64,000 nucleotides of DNA, from NCBI GenBank assembly GCA_965227945.1, contig CBDDGQ010000006.1, positions 1,612,001 to 1,676,000 of the forward strand, read 5' to 3'. The first letter of the stretch is position 1; every line of letters begins with the position of its first letter. The DNA comes from Azorhizobium sp965227945 (GTDB lineage Bacteria; Pseudomonadota; Alphaproteobacteria; Rhizobiales; Xanthobacteraceae). Both the position numbers and the translations under genes were made by a program. The notes under the pieces were generated by a model, which searched no databases, was not told the origin of the DNA, and was given only the letters and a program-made list of their open reading frames with translations. Shown here in pieces: positions 26,101 to 32,211 of this stretch.

Positions 26101-27497
26101 CCGGCGCCGCCATCGCCGCCCGAGCCGCCGAGCGCAACGGACGTGCCGGCAATCAGCGAATCCGAGCCGGACAGACCGAAACCGCCGGCGCCGCCACCGC
26201 CGCCGATGGACTGAGCGAGGATGCCGTAGGCCCCACCCGCGGATGAAGCCGGTGGTCCGGACCCGTTGCAGTCGCCGGTGCAAATGGATCCCGCGTTCTC
26301 AACTGCGACGCTTTCTCCCGCGCCGCCATGACCACCGCTGCCACCAATGGTGACCGCCAACATGGTCGAACTGAACGCCAAACCGCCGCTGCCGCCCGCC
26401 CCCCCGACCGATTGTGCAAAAATGCCGGCGGACGATCCGCCGGTCGCCTGGATGGCCCCCTGGTTTACGACGCCGACTTCGCCGGCATTGGCAGCCGGTC
26501 CGCCCGAGCCGCCGAGCGCAATCAGGCCCGCTGCGACCCCGGCATAGCCACCGCCGCCGCCCACCGATTGCGCAAAGATGCCGTAAGTCCCCTGTCCGCT
26601 TGCCGTCACACCCGCATAGCTGACAACGCCGACATCTCCGCCCGGACCGCCATAGCCCCCGCCCCCGCTCGAGCCCGCGAACCAGGCGTTGCTCGATCCG
26701 CCACCACCGCCGTTCCCGCCGATGCTTTGGGCGAAGATGGCGCTGGCGCCGGAGGCAGAAATCGCGGCATTGGTCGTGACCAGCACATTGCCCCCTGTGC
26801 CGCCGGCCCCCGCGGTGCCGCCATTGCCAACGCTTTCCGGGCTGTCCTCATTGCCCCCGTTTCCGCCCTGCCCGCCGACGCTCTGAGCCCATATGCCGTA
26901 GGCGTTCGTCCCCGTTGCGGCGAGGGCCAGGTCAAGGGTCACGCTGACGCTGCCGCCGCTGCCGCCGGCGCCGCCATTGCCGCCCGAATACGCGGTGGAA
27001 TTGGTGCTTCCGCCCTGACCCCCTTTGCCCCCCTGGGAGTAAACGTAGAGACCTGTGTAGTTAAAGGTGTGGGCGCCGGACAAGGTGGTGGTCGCCACCG
27101 TCACATCACCGCCAGTCCCACCGGCGCCGCCGCCGCGGCCGGCAAAGCCACAACTGTTGCCCGCGCCGCCCGCGCCGCCCGCACCGCCGGTGGAGGAGGC
27201 GACAATCAGCGTCCCGTTATAGGTTGAGTTGGCCGCGCCGCTGTAGGCAACGCTGGTATCCGTGATCGATTGACCGGCGCCCCCGGCGTCTCCGTCGGTC
27301 GGGCCGTAGCATCCGTCCGAGGCGCTGCCATTGGTCCCCGCCAATCCCGTCTGTTGGTTCTTATAGACAACCGTGGTGCCCACCGATGCGGTCTGGGCCA
27401 GGGCCGGGGACGAGAGACATCCGAGGGCGACCGAGGCCAACAGCGCGGCCCGCAACGCATGCCCGGCGCGCGCGCGCGCCTGAATATCGTGAAGCAT
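17130..27497 (-). CDS. Giant glycine-rich repeat autotransporter (type Va secretion)
   Basis: A 3,455-residue surface protein. A signal peptide (about 1-34, ending SSPALA before QTAS) leads to a passenger of about 3,100 residues. The passenger holds about 39 degenerate repeats built on the motif [IVL]xAQS[VI]GGGGGxGG, spaced roughly 45-100 residues apart, each followed by Gly-rich turns and Thr/Val-rich strands. This pattern predicts a very long beta-helix. The last ~285 residues are an autotransporter beta-barrel with alternating hydrophobic strands and a C-terminal FRVRW, the aromatic end recognised by the Bam machinery. The ATG at 27497 follows a GGGGGTGG stretch; a TTG 18 bp earlier is an alternative. 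Cysteines are almost absent from the passenger. It is probably an adhesin or biofilm factor. The family call is firm and the ligand is unknown. Confidence 0.9.
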   Translation of the reverse strand: MLHDIQARARAGHALRAALLASVALGCLSSPALAQTASVGTTVVYKNQQTGLAGTNGSASDGCYGPTDGDAGGAGQSITDTSVAYSGAANSTYNGTLIVASSTGGAGGAGGAGNSCGFAGRGGGAGGTGGDVTVATTTLSGAHTFNYTGLYVYSQGGKGGQGGSTNSTAYSGGNGGAGGSGGSVSVTLDLALAATGTNAYGIWAQSVGGQGGNGGNEDSPESVGNGGTAGAGGTGGNVLVTTNAAISASGASAIFAQSIGGNGGGGGSSNAWFAGSSGGGGYGGPGGDVGVVSYAGVTASGQGTYGIFAQSVGGGGGYAGVAAGLIALGGSGGPAANAGEVGVVNQGAIQATGGSSAGIFAQSVGGAGGSGGLAFSSTMLAVTIGGSGGHGGAGESVAVENAGSICTGDCNGSGPPASSAGGAYGILAQSIGGGGGAGGFGLSGSDSLIAGTSVALGGSGGDGGAGGTAYVNNIGSIATSESNSAGILAQSIGGGGGNAGGALALTVSDSYAASLSIGGSGGSGGAGGRVGVNCNLSDPDYVADYAKCSPVRPIGHIVNSTISTTGEGSPGIAAQSIGGGGGSGGFAISLAGSTVGNFAFSLGGGGGDGGAGGLVLGGTNGVQIVTAGDDSHGLIAQSIGGGGGAGGLAVSSSVLAEYSFGISIGGGASSTGQSGGAGGNVEALNPGGNITTYGDRSFGILAQSVGGGGGAGGAAVSVVAGEMPNISLSVGGAGGAGGAGGSVGVFNTGGRVDDDTVLRQELATLPPGSLIELKRSIHNARYIHPGAVETTDVAVSSDAEYVSTPSSTYARSTSALSVSATDVPAATPSSSITTTGYGSGAIAAQSIGGGGGVGGFSVSGGLSTYNVSASIGGLGGSGNTGGNVLVVNDGALTALGGGAPVLLAQSVGGGGGSGGFAVAGDVSFGSGGSLVVGGGGGVGASSGSVAVLNYGAIMSGPSSAGNAPGILAQSLGGSGGNGGFSASGSIAASMDMSLALGGGAAAGGTAGAVVLYNSGAVSTSGPISAGIVAQSLGGAGGTGGFSVAAGMGGESSAAMSIGGGGGAGGRSSGIDVDSAAAITTAGNQSPGVIAQAIGGSGGSGGWDIGGSVGSNVAASFSLGGDGGTGGSVTNASAVDVYGAISTNGLLSPGVILQSIGGNGGNGGVTASAAGVMDVATSVALGGTGGTGGSANDVTASVYATISTAQSQSAGIIAQSIGGSGGSGGSALAGSLSVGSTDQASIGFDAALGGTGGSGENAGAVTVTAQNIYTLGQMSAGIVAQSIGGAGGNGGSSRSESVSGVRPQDEDVKLSGYSSAVTLGGAGASGGNGNSVTVTVTGTIQTGTAPTATTNILSDLAPAIVAQSIGGSGGNGGTADSASTSSEMALSVAVGGGGASGGNASTVSVTANQGASSTAANLLLTYGSQSPGVVAQSVGGGGGNGGASVAHGGYEKYSNNFTASVAVGGSGAAGGVGGEVDLVIGGGISTYGVSSPGLFAQSVGGGGGNGGASTTGASSLLTGPAAEAIFAAAGPGALGSQTSEDLETLIDSAFSSIATIKNTTSKNATGMVLSIGGDAGVGGNAGLVSVNSTASIVTVGSSSAGIYAQSVGGGGGNGGASEARGSGKTYGVAISVGGWGAGGGDGGAAEVTASGNIQTLGTQSAGIFAQSVGGGGGNGGSAISGAKGGYGGYEGGSATQNNTRGTMAIGVGGDGGTGGAAGAVTVSAGLAGTAMYINTLGASAPGIMAQAVGGGGGNGGSSYVTTDTPIKVKLSAQQTSAYTALLLNYGDNLSGVAAESGVAADGKKGSTSFTDILGLGIGMAIGGSGGSAGAGGTVQVTNEAVIVTGLSLTSATSTYGEAPDNSPAIFAQSVGGGGGNGGATHDHSSFNQSAISLSVGGNGGSAAAGGAVTVTTQGTLVTTGVSSPGILAQSVGGGGGNGGNSSTTYGAFGTGSLALGLGGSGTGGGAGGAVTVTVNAGVSAYGITPGIWTSGAQSHGVFAQSVGGGGGSAGSFTGSNAAIFESITGVGGSVEALTTGSASITDSGMAIAIAQGSSGTGGSGGAVTVSSATPITTTGAQALGILAQSLGAGGGASASGFTNTANGTYLLALVQGTSSASAGTGGSVSLAQSEAVSTAGILAHGLVAQSLGGGGGLASDVSTTTAVGGTVQIAMTLGASGGSSLDGGSVSLTSASANLTSSGVVTTTGDLAAAIIGQSVGGGGGIAGSSYQSGGYDGAASTTLALGASSAAQGGSGGAVSGTVTQGVSTAGAGALGALFQSVGGGGGLAGASVSGADGLGTATTAMTLGGAGAAAGNGGAVTANYANGVNPYLTLSTSGGNAYGLVAQSVGGGGGIGNENNPNAAGGTVSLTLGGRGSAGGSGGAIIVNTDDGQIVTQGSGGIGLLAQSIGGGGGAASTLDTFIAASGVGYAATLSLGGSGGGNGGTVYVQNLVYTTTVGQFAPGVVSQSLSGGGGLAMASAGFTGPAATASTTIRLGGSSNLGGAGGPVTIDNYGQVSTNGVDAYGLVGQSIAGGGGLAGALLSGNGTTNLTASYSLTLGATGSGSGDGGTVSVLAGNSLLTSGERAMGLVAQSIGGGGGIVAVTTHDQASTSNSGSVTLGGSAGGAGGAVAAVTTQGWQISTAGALAHGFVAQSIGGGGGISTALASGTLTLGGTGGGAGGAVSVASNATITTTGNAALGIIAQSIGGGGGISHAASAVAFTADKVSAPAAAVQVTVNGSITTSGTNAVGVLAQSIGGGGGAAITNNKPLTANTPSGSGTGGAVTVTVNAPITVTGAGSDGVIAQSASNGGGLLMNGTAMTLLTGSTSGAGKVTVNANASITASGSVGTGIYAQGNGDPIINIASGVAVTGGSGGSAITSDGTENYVNNYGTLSTLDGAAGLAIETSTGYAQVINGGTLLGNLALTSGTANRVENLAGGTILAGDSLDLGGTSSVLTNAGTLRSGSSGIGRTAINGNLVQTASGQIVVRSDQVTGQADQFTVAGSATLGGTVSASIYNPGLAKPGSFSTPFLTALGGVTTSNLALLGDTAILDFSLFGTGTGLTLGTTINFSPAGLSAHNQMLGAIIGEIQTRGSSPLFQTLVPNLLAVPTVAGLETAYEVVGGGPVSLVPQTMVNAAGASMATITNQMDLWRTGLRPASSALGSAAATGSGGGADDDGGANPSRFFWGAPTGSITSGSGLSGYTTGASVGIDGELANLPVLLGGAANFSSTSLTDNQYGASTRTSYGGVSLYGLYEAGPAYVSAIATLGYGSANLQRSLTSLGLNFAMSPGFDGTVLGGRIEAGYSLPLGTSGAHLTPFAAFQPISLWLGSASESFGALGQGLSYQATTITALPVYLGFQLDGRWTGTDGKPYAPFLRAAWMHDFSPDRDVSRTFAELPQFSFSGTAIPTVSDALDLHAGIQFAVGPNALLSAGLDAQVAQAYSTVGATGAFRVRW
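19065..26897 (-). repeat. In-frame degenerate repeat array of the autotransporter passenger
   Basis: About 39 units averaging close to 200 bp, recognised by the codons for AQS followed by a glycine run. Units nearer the N-terminus and middle end in GGNGG or GGSGG. Units nearer the C-terminus drift to GGGGLA, GGGGIA and finally the degenerate QSASNGGG and AQGNGDP. Repeats at this density are prone to recombination and to assembly error. Confidence 0.85.
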
Positions 27498-27939
27498 TAC
27501 CACCCCCCGCCTCAACGCACTATATTTCTGTCATAAAATAAAGATCAGCGGCTACCAGCGGTTGGCTATATTTTATCAGTTGCGGCGGCTCAATGCCGAA
27601 TTTTGGAATGATTGTGAAATGATTGTATGATCCTCAAATACAACTGAGGCTGTCTTTCATCGGGAATGCCTGCCGGCAGGGATGGGCGGCCGGTCGTCCC
27701 GGCGGTGATCGCCATCCCTCGCCGGCGGCGGCGCGGCTCCGAACGGGCCGGCGCACCATCTGATCTCTTGCCCCGATCCGAGCTCTTCCGGATGAATGGT
27801 GCACCTGCCAAACAACACCGAGATCAGACGCCGCCAGCCCCCGCGATACGGGCAGGAGGGTGACGGCTCCTGGCGGTTACCCCGCTTCAAAGATCGTGCT
27901 AGGGGCAATGGCGCGATTGGGTATCGTGGAGATACGGGT
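27498..27939. promoter_or_regulatory. AT-rich divergent regulatory region between autotransporter and regulator
   Basis: Over 400 bp without a gene. The part nearest the autotransporter (about 27,515-27,660) is markedly richer in A and T than the flanks. It contains two direct 9-bp repeats AATGATTGT (27607-27615 and 27618-27626), 11 bp apart or one helical turn, and a short inverted repeat CCTCA/TGAGG at 27632-27649. These are candidate regulator or RNA-polymerase sites. No -35/-10 pair is assigned. Confidence 0.5.
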
Positions 27940-28836
27940 GTGATCGAACGCTTTTCCCGGCCTCAGCTCCCCGCAGCTGACGGGAGCAACGAACGGATCG
28001 TCGATCGTCTGTTCGGACCGGATGCGATCGCCAACCTGCTGGCGCACCCCGGGATGAGGGAAGCGGTGCACATGGCCGCGACCGGTGCCGCGCGCCAGTT
28101 TGACGGCGACTGGGCCCGGAACCGGCTGCTGAACGACCGCGGCCGCTTCCTGATGGCGTTGCTGATCCTCGACCTCCACTTCACGGAGAGCGGCGGCAGC
28201 GGCGTGACCGGTGCGCGGCTGCGGCGCGAAGTGGCCGATTATGGGGTCTGCAGCGCCGGGCGGGCGACGGGATTTCTCCAAGCGTTGCGGTTGGCGAAAT
28301 ATCTCATCCCGAACCCGCACCCCGGCCTCAGGGAAAAGCGCCTCGCGCCCACAAGCCCGTTTATGATCGCGCATCGCCAGCGCTGGGACTACGTGTTCGA
28401 CGCCATCGCTTATGTGGATCCGGAAGCTGCCGCCAGAGCCAAGGCCCTGTCGGATCCTCAGCTCTTCGGGCCGGCCACGCATACGATGGCCGAGTGCTTC
28501 CGGAACGGGCTGCGGGCCCGCGACGTCGTGCCCACGCTGTCGCCGTTCTTGGATCACGATGCCGGCTTTCTCATCCTGACGACGCTGTTCTCGCTCCGCC
28601 ATGAGCCGGTCACCGTCGCGCGCCTGGCTGGCCACTTCTCGGTCTCCCGCGCCCATGTGACGGAGGTGCTCCAGCGGGCCTGCGAGGTCGGATTGGCCCG
28701 CCCGGCCAGCCCCCGCGGGGGCTTTGCGGCCGGAGAGGGGCTGGAGGCGGTGCTGGCGCAATTCTATGCGCTCGTCTTTCTGATCTTCCTCAAAGCCCTG
28801 AAGGCCACGGAGGAGGCGGCAGCAGCCGGAGCCTGA
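27940..28836 (+). CDS. Winged-helix regulator-like protein divergent from the autotransporter
   Basis: A 298-residue protein that I do not recognise as a named family. A probable DNA-binding helix-turn-helix is at about residues 222-258 (VARLAGHFSVSRAHVTEVLQ), followed by a wing-like AxPRGGF turn. An earlier segment (about 85-125: TGARLRREVADYGVCSAGRA) may be a second winged helix. A hydrophobic stretch near the C-terminus (FYALVFLIFLKAL) could dimerise or touch the membrane. The GTG at 27940 is chosen for the GGAG 8 nt before it. Placement opposite the giant autotransporter suggests that it controls that gene; this is inference. Confidence 0.6.
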   Translation: MIERFSRPQLPAADGSNERIVDRLFGPDAIANLLAHPGMREAVHMAATGAARQFDGDWARNRLLNDRGRFLMALLILDLHFTESGGSGVTGARLRREVADYGVCSAGRATGFLQALRLAKYLIPNPHPGLREKRLAPTSPFMIAHRQRWDYVFDAIAYVDPEAAARAKALSDPQLFGPATHTMAECFRNGLRARDVVPTLSPFLDHDAGFLILTTLFSLRHEPVTVARLAGHFSVSRAHVTEVLQRACEVGLARPASPRGGFAAGEGLEAVLAQFYALVFLIFLKALKATEEAAAAGA

Positions 28837-29296
28837 CCCTGAACAGACGCCGGCAGGGCGCGATCCCGCGTCAGCAGAGACCTCGTGACGGCGCCGCTCG
28901 GACGCGCGTCCCACCATTCAAGTCAAACAGCAGGGCGTCGCCAGCAGGCCTGCACCGCGCGATCAAGCGCCAGGCACACGATGAGCGAGGCGCCGGCCAG
29001 CGGGAAGGGGACGGCCAAGGCGAGGCTGATGATGGCCAAGGTCTTCATGCGCGGGGCGTGCCACTCTTTTTCCAGAAGGCGCGTCCGCGGATGCCCCACC
29101 GGGGCACGAAGGCGCCCTTTGTTTCCGTGGGCGAGGGTCTGCCGGGCCATGGGGACGGACCTTCGCGTCGGCCTTTGCTTGGGATGCCGCGATTTTATGG
29201 CTCCTGGACGGGCACGATGTATGTAAAGTGGCCTTGTCAGTGCTGACGGATCTTGGGGTGGGACGGGGCAACCCTGCGGTGGGCAAACAACGATCC
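28837..29296. other. Intergenic stretch with at most one doubtful small ORF
   Basis: 460 bp between the regulator and the DUF2946-like gene. Apart from a possible 41-residue membrane peptide on the minus strand, I see no RNA gene, repeat or clear promoter. Confidence 0.4.
28923..29048 (-). CDS. Possible small single-pass membrane protein
   Basis: A 41-residue open frame beginning MKTLAIISLALAVPFPLAG, with a hydrophobic core of about 25 residues and a basic tail (CWRRPAV). Its composition looks like a real membrane peptide, but no good ribosome site precedes the ATG. It may be a chance frame. Confidence 0.3.
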   Translation of the reverse strand: MKTLAIISLALAVPFPLAGASLIVCLALDRAVQACWRRPAV

Positions 29297-29719
29297 ATGC
29301 GGGTGGTGATGCGCGCGGGCCGGACGCAGCGGCCCGGATCGCGCGCGGCCGCGCGGCCGTGGTTCGCCCTCTTCCTGGCCTATCTCCTGCTCGTCCAGAG
29401 CGTCCTCGCCCTTGGCTGGTCCACCCAGCATGCTCTGGCTGCGGCGGCGGACCTGGCCCCCGTCTTCTGCCATGTGGAGGGCGGCGCGGACCCCGTGTCC
29501 GCTCCGGGCACGCCGGACCATGGCGCCGCGCCCCTGATGGCGCCCTGCGCCATCTGCGCCTTCGCGTCCGCGGACTATACGCCCCCGGTGGCGATGGGCG
29601 TTGCCCCTCTGTCCCGGGCGTTCGTCCGGCTTGACCGACCGGTGGTCGAGACCCCGCCGCTGTTGGCGCCGGTCCGGTCCACCACGCGCCTCTCCCAGGG
29701 ACCTCCGACCGCGGCGTGA
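29297..29719 (+). CDS. DUF2946-like secreted or membrane-anchored protein
   Basis: A 140-residue protein with a basic N-terminus (GRTQRPGSRAAAR), one hydrophobic segment (FALFLAYLLLVQSVLALGW) and a short exported part with a PCAICAF CxxC motif and nearby histidines. DUF2946 proteins look like this and often sit beside TonB receptors and copper genes. They are thought to handle copper in the periplasm, though proof is limited. ATG 29297 is the likely start; a GTG at 29228 and an ATG at 29309 are possible. It precedes the receptor gene by 48 bp in the same direction. Confidence 0.65.
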   Translation: MRVVMRAGRTQRPGSRAAARPWFALFLAYLLLVQSVLALGWSTQHALAAAADLAPVFCHVEGGADPVSAPGTPDHGAAPLMAPCAICAFASADYTPPVAMGVAPLSRAFVRLDRPVVETPPLLAPVRSTTRLSQGPPTAA

Positions 29720-29767
29720 TCCGTCCGGCCGTCCGGCCGATCCACGTTGCCCTTTCGGAGAGAACCC

Positions 29768-32065
29768 ATGTCCCGTCCCTTGTGGGCGGCCGGCGTGCTC
29801 ATGGCGTCCAGTGCCCTGAGCCCGGCCCTTGCCCAGTCGTCCCCTCAGGTCATCGAACTGCCTGAAGTCAGCGTCACCGCGCCGTCCGCCGATGCGCCCT
29901 GGGCGCCGCCGCCCCTCAAGCAGAAATACGACCTGCCCCAGACCAGCCAGAGCATCACCTCGGGCGACATCGCCAAGCAGGTGAATGCGGTGGATGCCGA
30001 GGACAGCGTCAAATACTTCCCGAGCCTGTTCGTTCGCAAACGCAACTATGGCGACACCCAGCCCACCCTCGCCACGCGCACCTGGGGCGTCAACTCCTCC
30101 GCCCGCAGCCTCGTCTATGAAGACGACGTCTTGCTCAGCGCGCTGCTCGCCAACAACAACACGCTCGGCGCGCCCCGGTGGGGGATGATCACGCCCGAGG
30201 AGATCGAGCGGGTCGACTTCCTGTACGGCCCGTTCGCCGCCCAATATCCCGGCAATTCCGTCGGCGGGGTGCTGATCTTCACCACCAAGATGCCGGACAA
30301 GTTCGAGTTCAATGCCAAGCAGACCGAGGCGCTTCAGACCTTCAGCCGCTACAACACCTCGGGCGACTATGCCACCAGCCAGACCAACGTGTCCTCCGGC
30401 GACCGGATGGGCAACTTCTCCTACGTGATCAGCGGCAACTATCAGAACAGCTACAGCCAGCCGCTGAGCTGGATCACGACGCCCACCGTTCCCGCCGGGA
30501 CCAGCGGCACCATCCCGTCCCTGAACAAGCTCGGCCAGCCGGCCAATGTGGTCGGCGCGGGCGGGCTGCTCCATACGGAGATGGAGAATGTGAGCGGCAA
30601 GTTCGCCTGGGACATCACCGACTGGCTCAAGGCGAAATATGAGGTCGCCCTATGGGCAAACGATGCGCAATCCTCGGTGCAGACCTATCTGCGCAATGCG
30701 GCCGGGTTCCAGACCTTCGCCGGGCTGTCCGGCTTTGCGAGCAGCAATTACACCGTCAGCCAGCAGCACCTGATGAACGCGGTGTCGCTGAAGACCGACA
30801 CCGGCGGCGCCTGGGACTGGGATCTGGCGGTGTCGCGCTACGACTTCCTGCAGGACACGCAGGCCAGTCCCTTCGGCGTGACGAGCCTCACCAACTTCAC
30901 CACCAATGGCAAGGTGGCAAGCCTGGCCGGCACCAATTGGATGAACGGCGACATCAAGGCGATCTGGCGGGCGGGCGGGGACCATGAGGTGAGTTTCGGC
31001 ATCCATGCGGACCGCTATTCCCTCGACAACCCGACCTATGCCGTTCCGGGCTGGAATTCCGGCCAGACCTCATCGAGCCAGCTCTACACCGAAAGCCTCG
31101 GCCAGACCCAGACGCAGGCCCTGTGGGCGCAGGACGCCTGGAAATATGCGCCCGACATGACCCTCACCCTGGGCGGGCGGCTGGAGAACTGGCGGGCCTC
31201 CGATGGCTTCAACCTCGGCACCACCACCAACAGCCTCGGGGCCATCACCAGCACCACCATCGTGAACCAGCCCGAGCAGGAGGCGCTGCGCTTCTCCCCC
31301 AAGGCCTCCTGGCAGTGGCGGCCGCAGGACTACACCATCACCGCATCGTTCGGCCAAGCCTATCGCTTCCCGACCGTGACCGAGCTCTACCAGATCGTTC
31401 AATCGGGCTCGGTCTATGCGGTGCCCAATCCCAATCTCGTCCCGGAGGACGTGCTGAGCGAGGAGATCGCCATCGAGAAGGACATCGGCAACGGACGGGT
31501 GCGCCTCTCCTTCTTCAATGAGCATGTGGAAGACGCCTTGATCCAGCAGACGTCCTTCGCGCCGAACCTGTCGGTGCCGGTCAATTCGGTCGTCAACGTC
31601 CAGGCGGTCCGCAATACGGGAGTTGAGCTGGCCATCAACAAGCGCGACGTCTTCGTGAGCGGGCTGGAGCTGTTCGGCAGCGTCACGTATGTGGATTCGC
31701 GCATCCTGGCCGATCCGAGCTACACGGCGGCCACCGGCGTGAACATCGTCGGCAACCACGTGCCCTATGTGCCGGACTGGCGGGCGACCCTCGGCGGGAC
31801 CTATTCGCCGGATGCGCATTGGTCCTACACCGTGGCCGCCCGCTACAGCGGCAAGCAATATTCCACGCTGGAAAATAACGACGTCATTCCCAACGTCTAT
31901 GGCGCCTTTGACAGCTTCTTCGTGGTGGACGTGCGGGCCCGCTACAAATTCAACGACAGCGCCACCATCAGCGTGGGCGTGGACAATCTGAACAACGATT
32001 CCTACACGCTGTTCCATCCCTTCCCGCAGCGCACCTTCGTGGCTGATGCGAAGATCAAGTTCTGA
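29768..32065 (+). CDS. TonB-dependent outer-membrane receptor, probable metal (copper) uptake
   Basis: A 765-residue receptor. The signal peptide ends SPALAQ, and the TonB-box-like VIELPEVSVTAP follows. The plug domain is at about 45-180 (DLPQTSQSITSGDI, FLYGPFAAQYPGNSVGGVL), then a 22-strand barrel ends in a phenylalanine (ADAKIKF). GGAGAG precedes the ATG at 29768. Neighbours are a DUF2946-like protein upstream and, convergently, a multicopper oxidase, which favours copper over siderophore uptake. The barrel itself gives no direct proof of ligand. No riboswitch is seen upstream. Confidence 0.85.
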   Translation: MSRPLWAAGVLMASSALSPALAQSSPQVIELPEVSVTAPSADAPWAPPPLKQKYDLPQTSQSITSGDIAKQVNAVDAEDSVKYFPSLFVRKRNYGDTQPTLATRTWGVNSSARSLVYEDDVLLSALLANNNTLGAPRWGMITPEEIERVDFLYGPFAAQYPGNSVGGVLIFTTKMPDKFEFNAKQTEALQTFSRYNTSGDYATSQTNVSSGDRMGNFSYVISGNYQNSYSQPLSWITTPTVPAGTSGTIPSLNKLGQPANVVGAGGLLHTEMENVSGKFAWDITDWLKAKYEVALWANDAQSSVQTYLRNAAGFQTFAGLSGFASSNYTVSQQHLMNAVSLKTDTGGAWDWDLAVSRYDFLQDTQASPFGVTSLTNFTTNGKVASLAGTNWMNGDIKAIWRAGGDHEVSFGIHADRYSLDNPTYAVPGWNSGQTSSSQLYTESLGQTQTQALWAQDAWKYAPDMTLTLGGRLENWRASDGFNLGTTTNSLGAITSTTIVNQPEQEALRFSPKASWQWRPQDYTITASFGQAYRFPTVTELYQIVQSGSVYAVPNPNLVPEDVLSEEIAIEKDIGNGRVRLSFFNEHVEDALIQQTSFAPNLSVPVNSVVNVQAVRNTGVELAINKRDVFVSGLELFGSVTYVDSRILADPSYTAATGVNIVGNHVPYVPDWRATLGGTYSPDAHWSYTVAARYSGKQYSTLENNDVIPNVYGAFDSFFVVDVRARYKFNDSATISVGVDNLNNDSYTLFHPFPQRTFVADAKIKF

Positions 32066-32073
32066 AGCGCCGC

Positions 32074-32094
32074 ATCCCGCCCCGGCGGCGGGAT
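32074..32094 (+). terminator. Terminator-like hairpin after the TonB receptor gene
   Basis: An 8-bp stem ATCCCGCC/GGCGGGAT with a 5-nt loop, 9 bp after the stop codon. No U-tract follows, so intrinsic termination is uncertain. Confidence 0.4.
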
Positions 32095-32159
32095 CATGGC
32101 GTGGGGATGGGCTTGTTCTCGGTCGTGCGCGTCCGGGAACGCGGCCAGGGCGGCGAGCG

Positions 32160-32200
32160 CGCCAGAGGCGACGCGGTGATGACGCGCGTCGCCCCTGGCG
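32160..32200 (-). terminator. Terminator-like hairpin after the multicopper oxidase gene
   Basis: A long stem (15 pairs with one A-C mismatch, CGCCAG then GGCGACGCG on one side) around a 9-nt loop, 11 bp beyond the oxidase stop codon. There is no U-tract. Confidence 0.45.
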
Positions 32201-32211
32201 GCCGCAGTCCG

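Noticed and set aside
19065..26897. CRISPR-like regular repeats
   Set aside because: The repeats are coding, degenerate and in frame with the autotransporter. Units are not identical and no cas genes are nearby.
29228..29296. Longer N-terminus for the DUF2946-like protein starting at GTG 29228
   Set aside because: The added residues look non-native and lie before the basic and hydrophobic N-terminal signal; the later ATG is more plausible.
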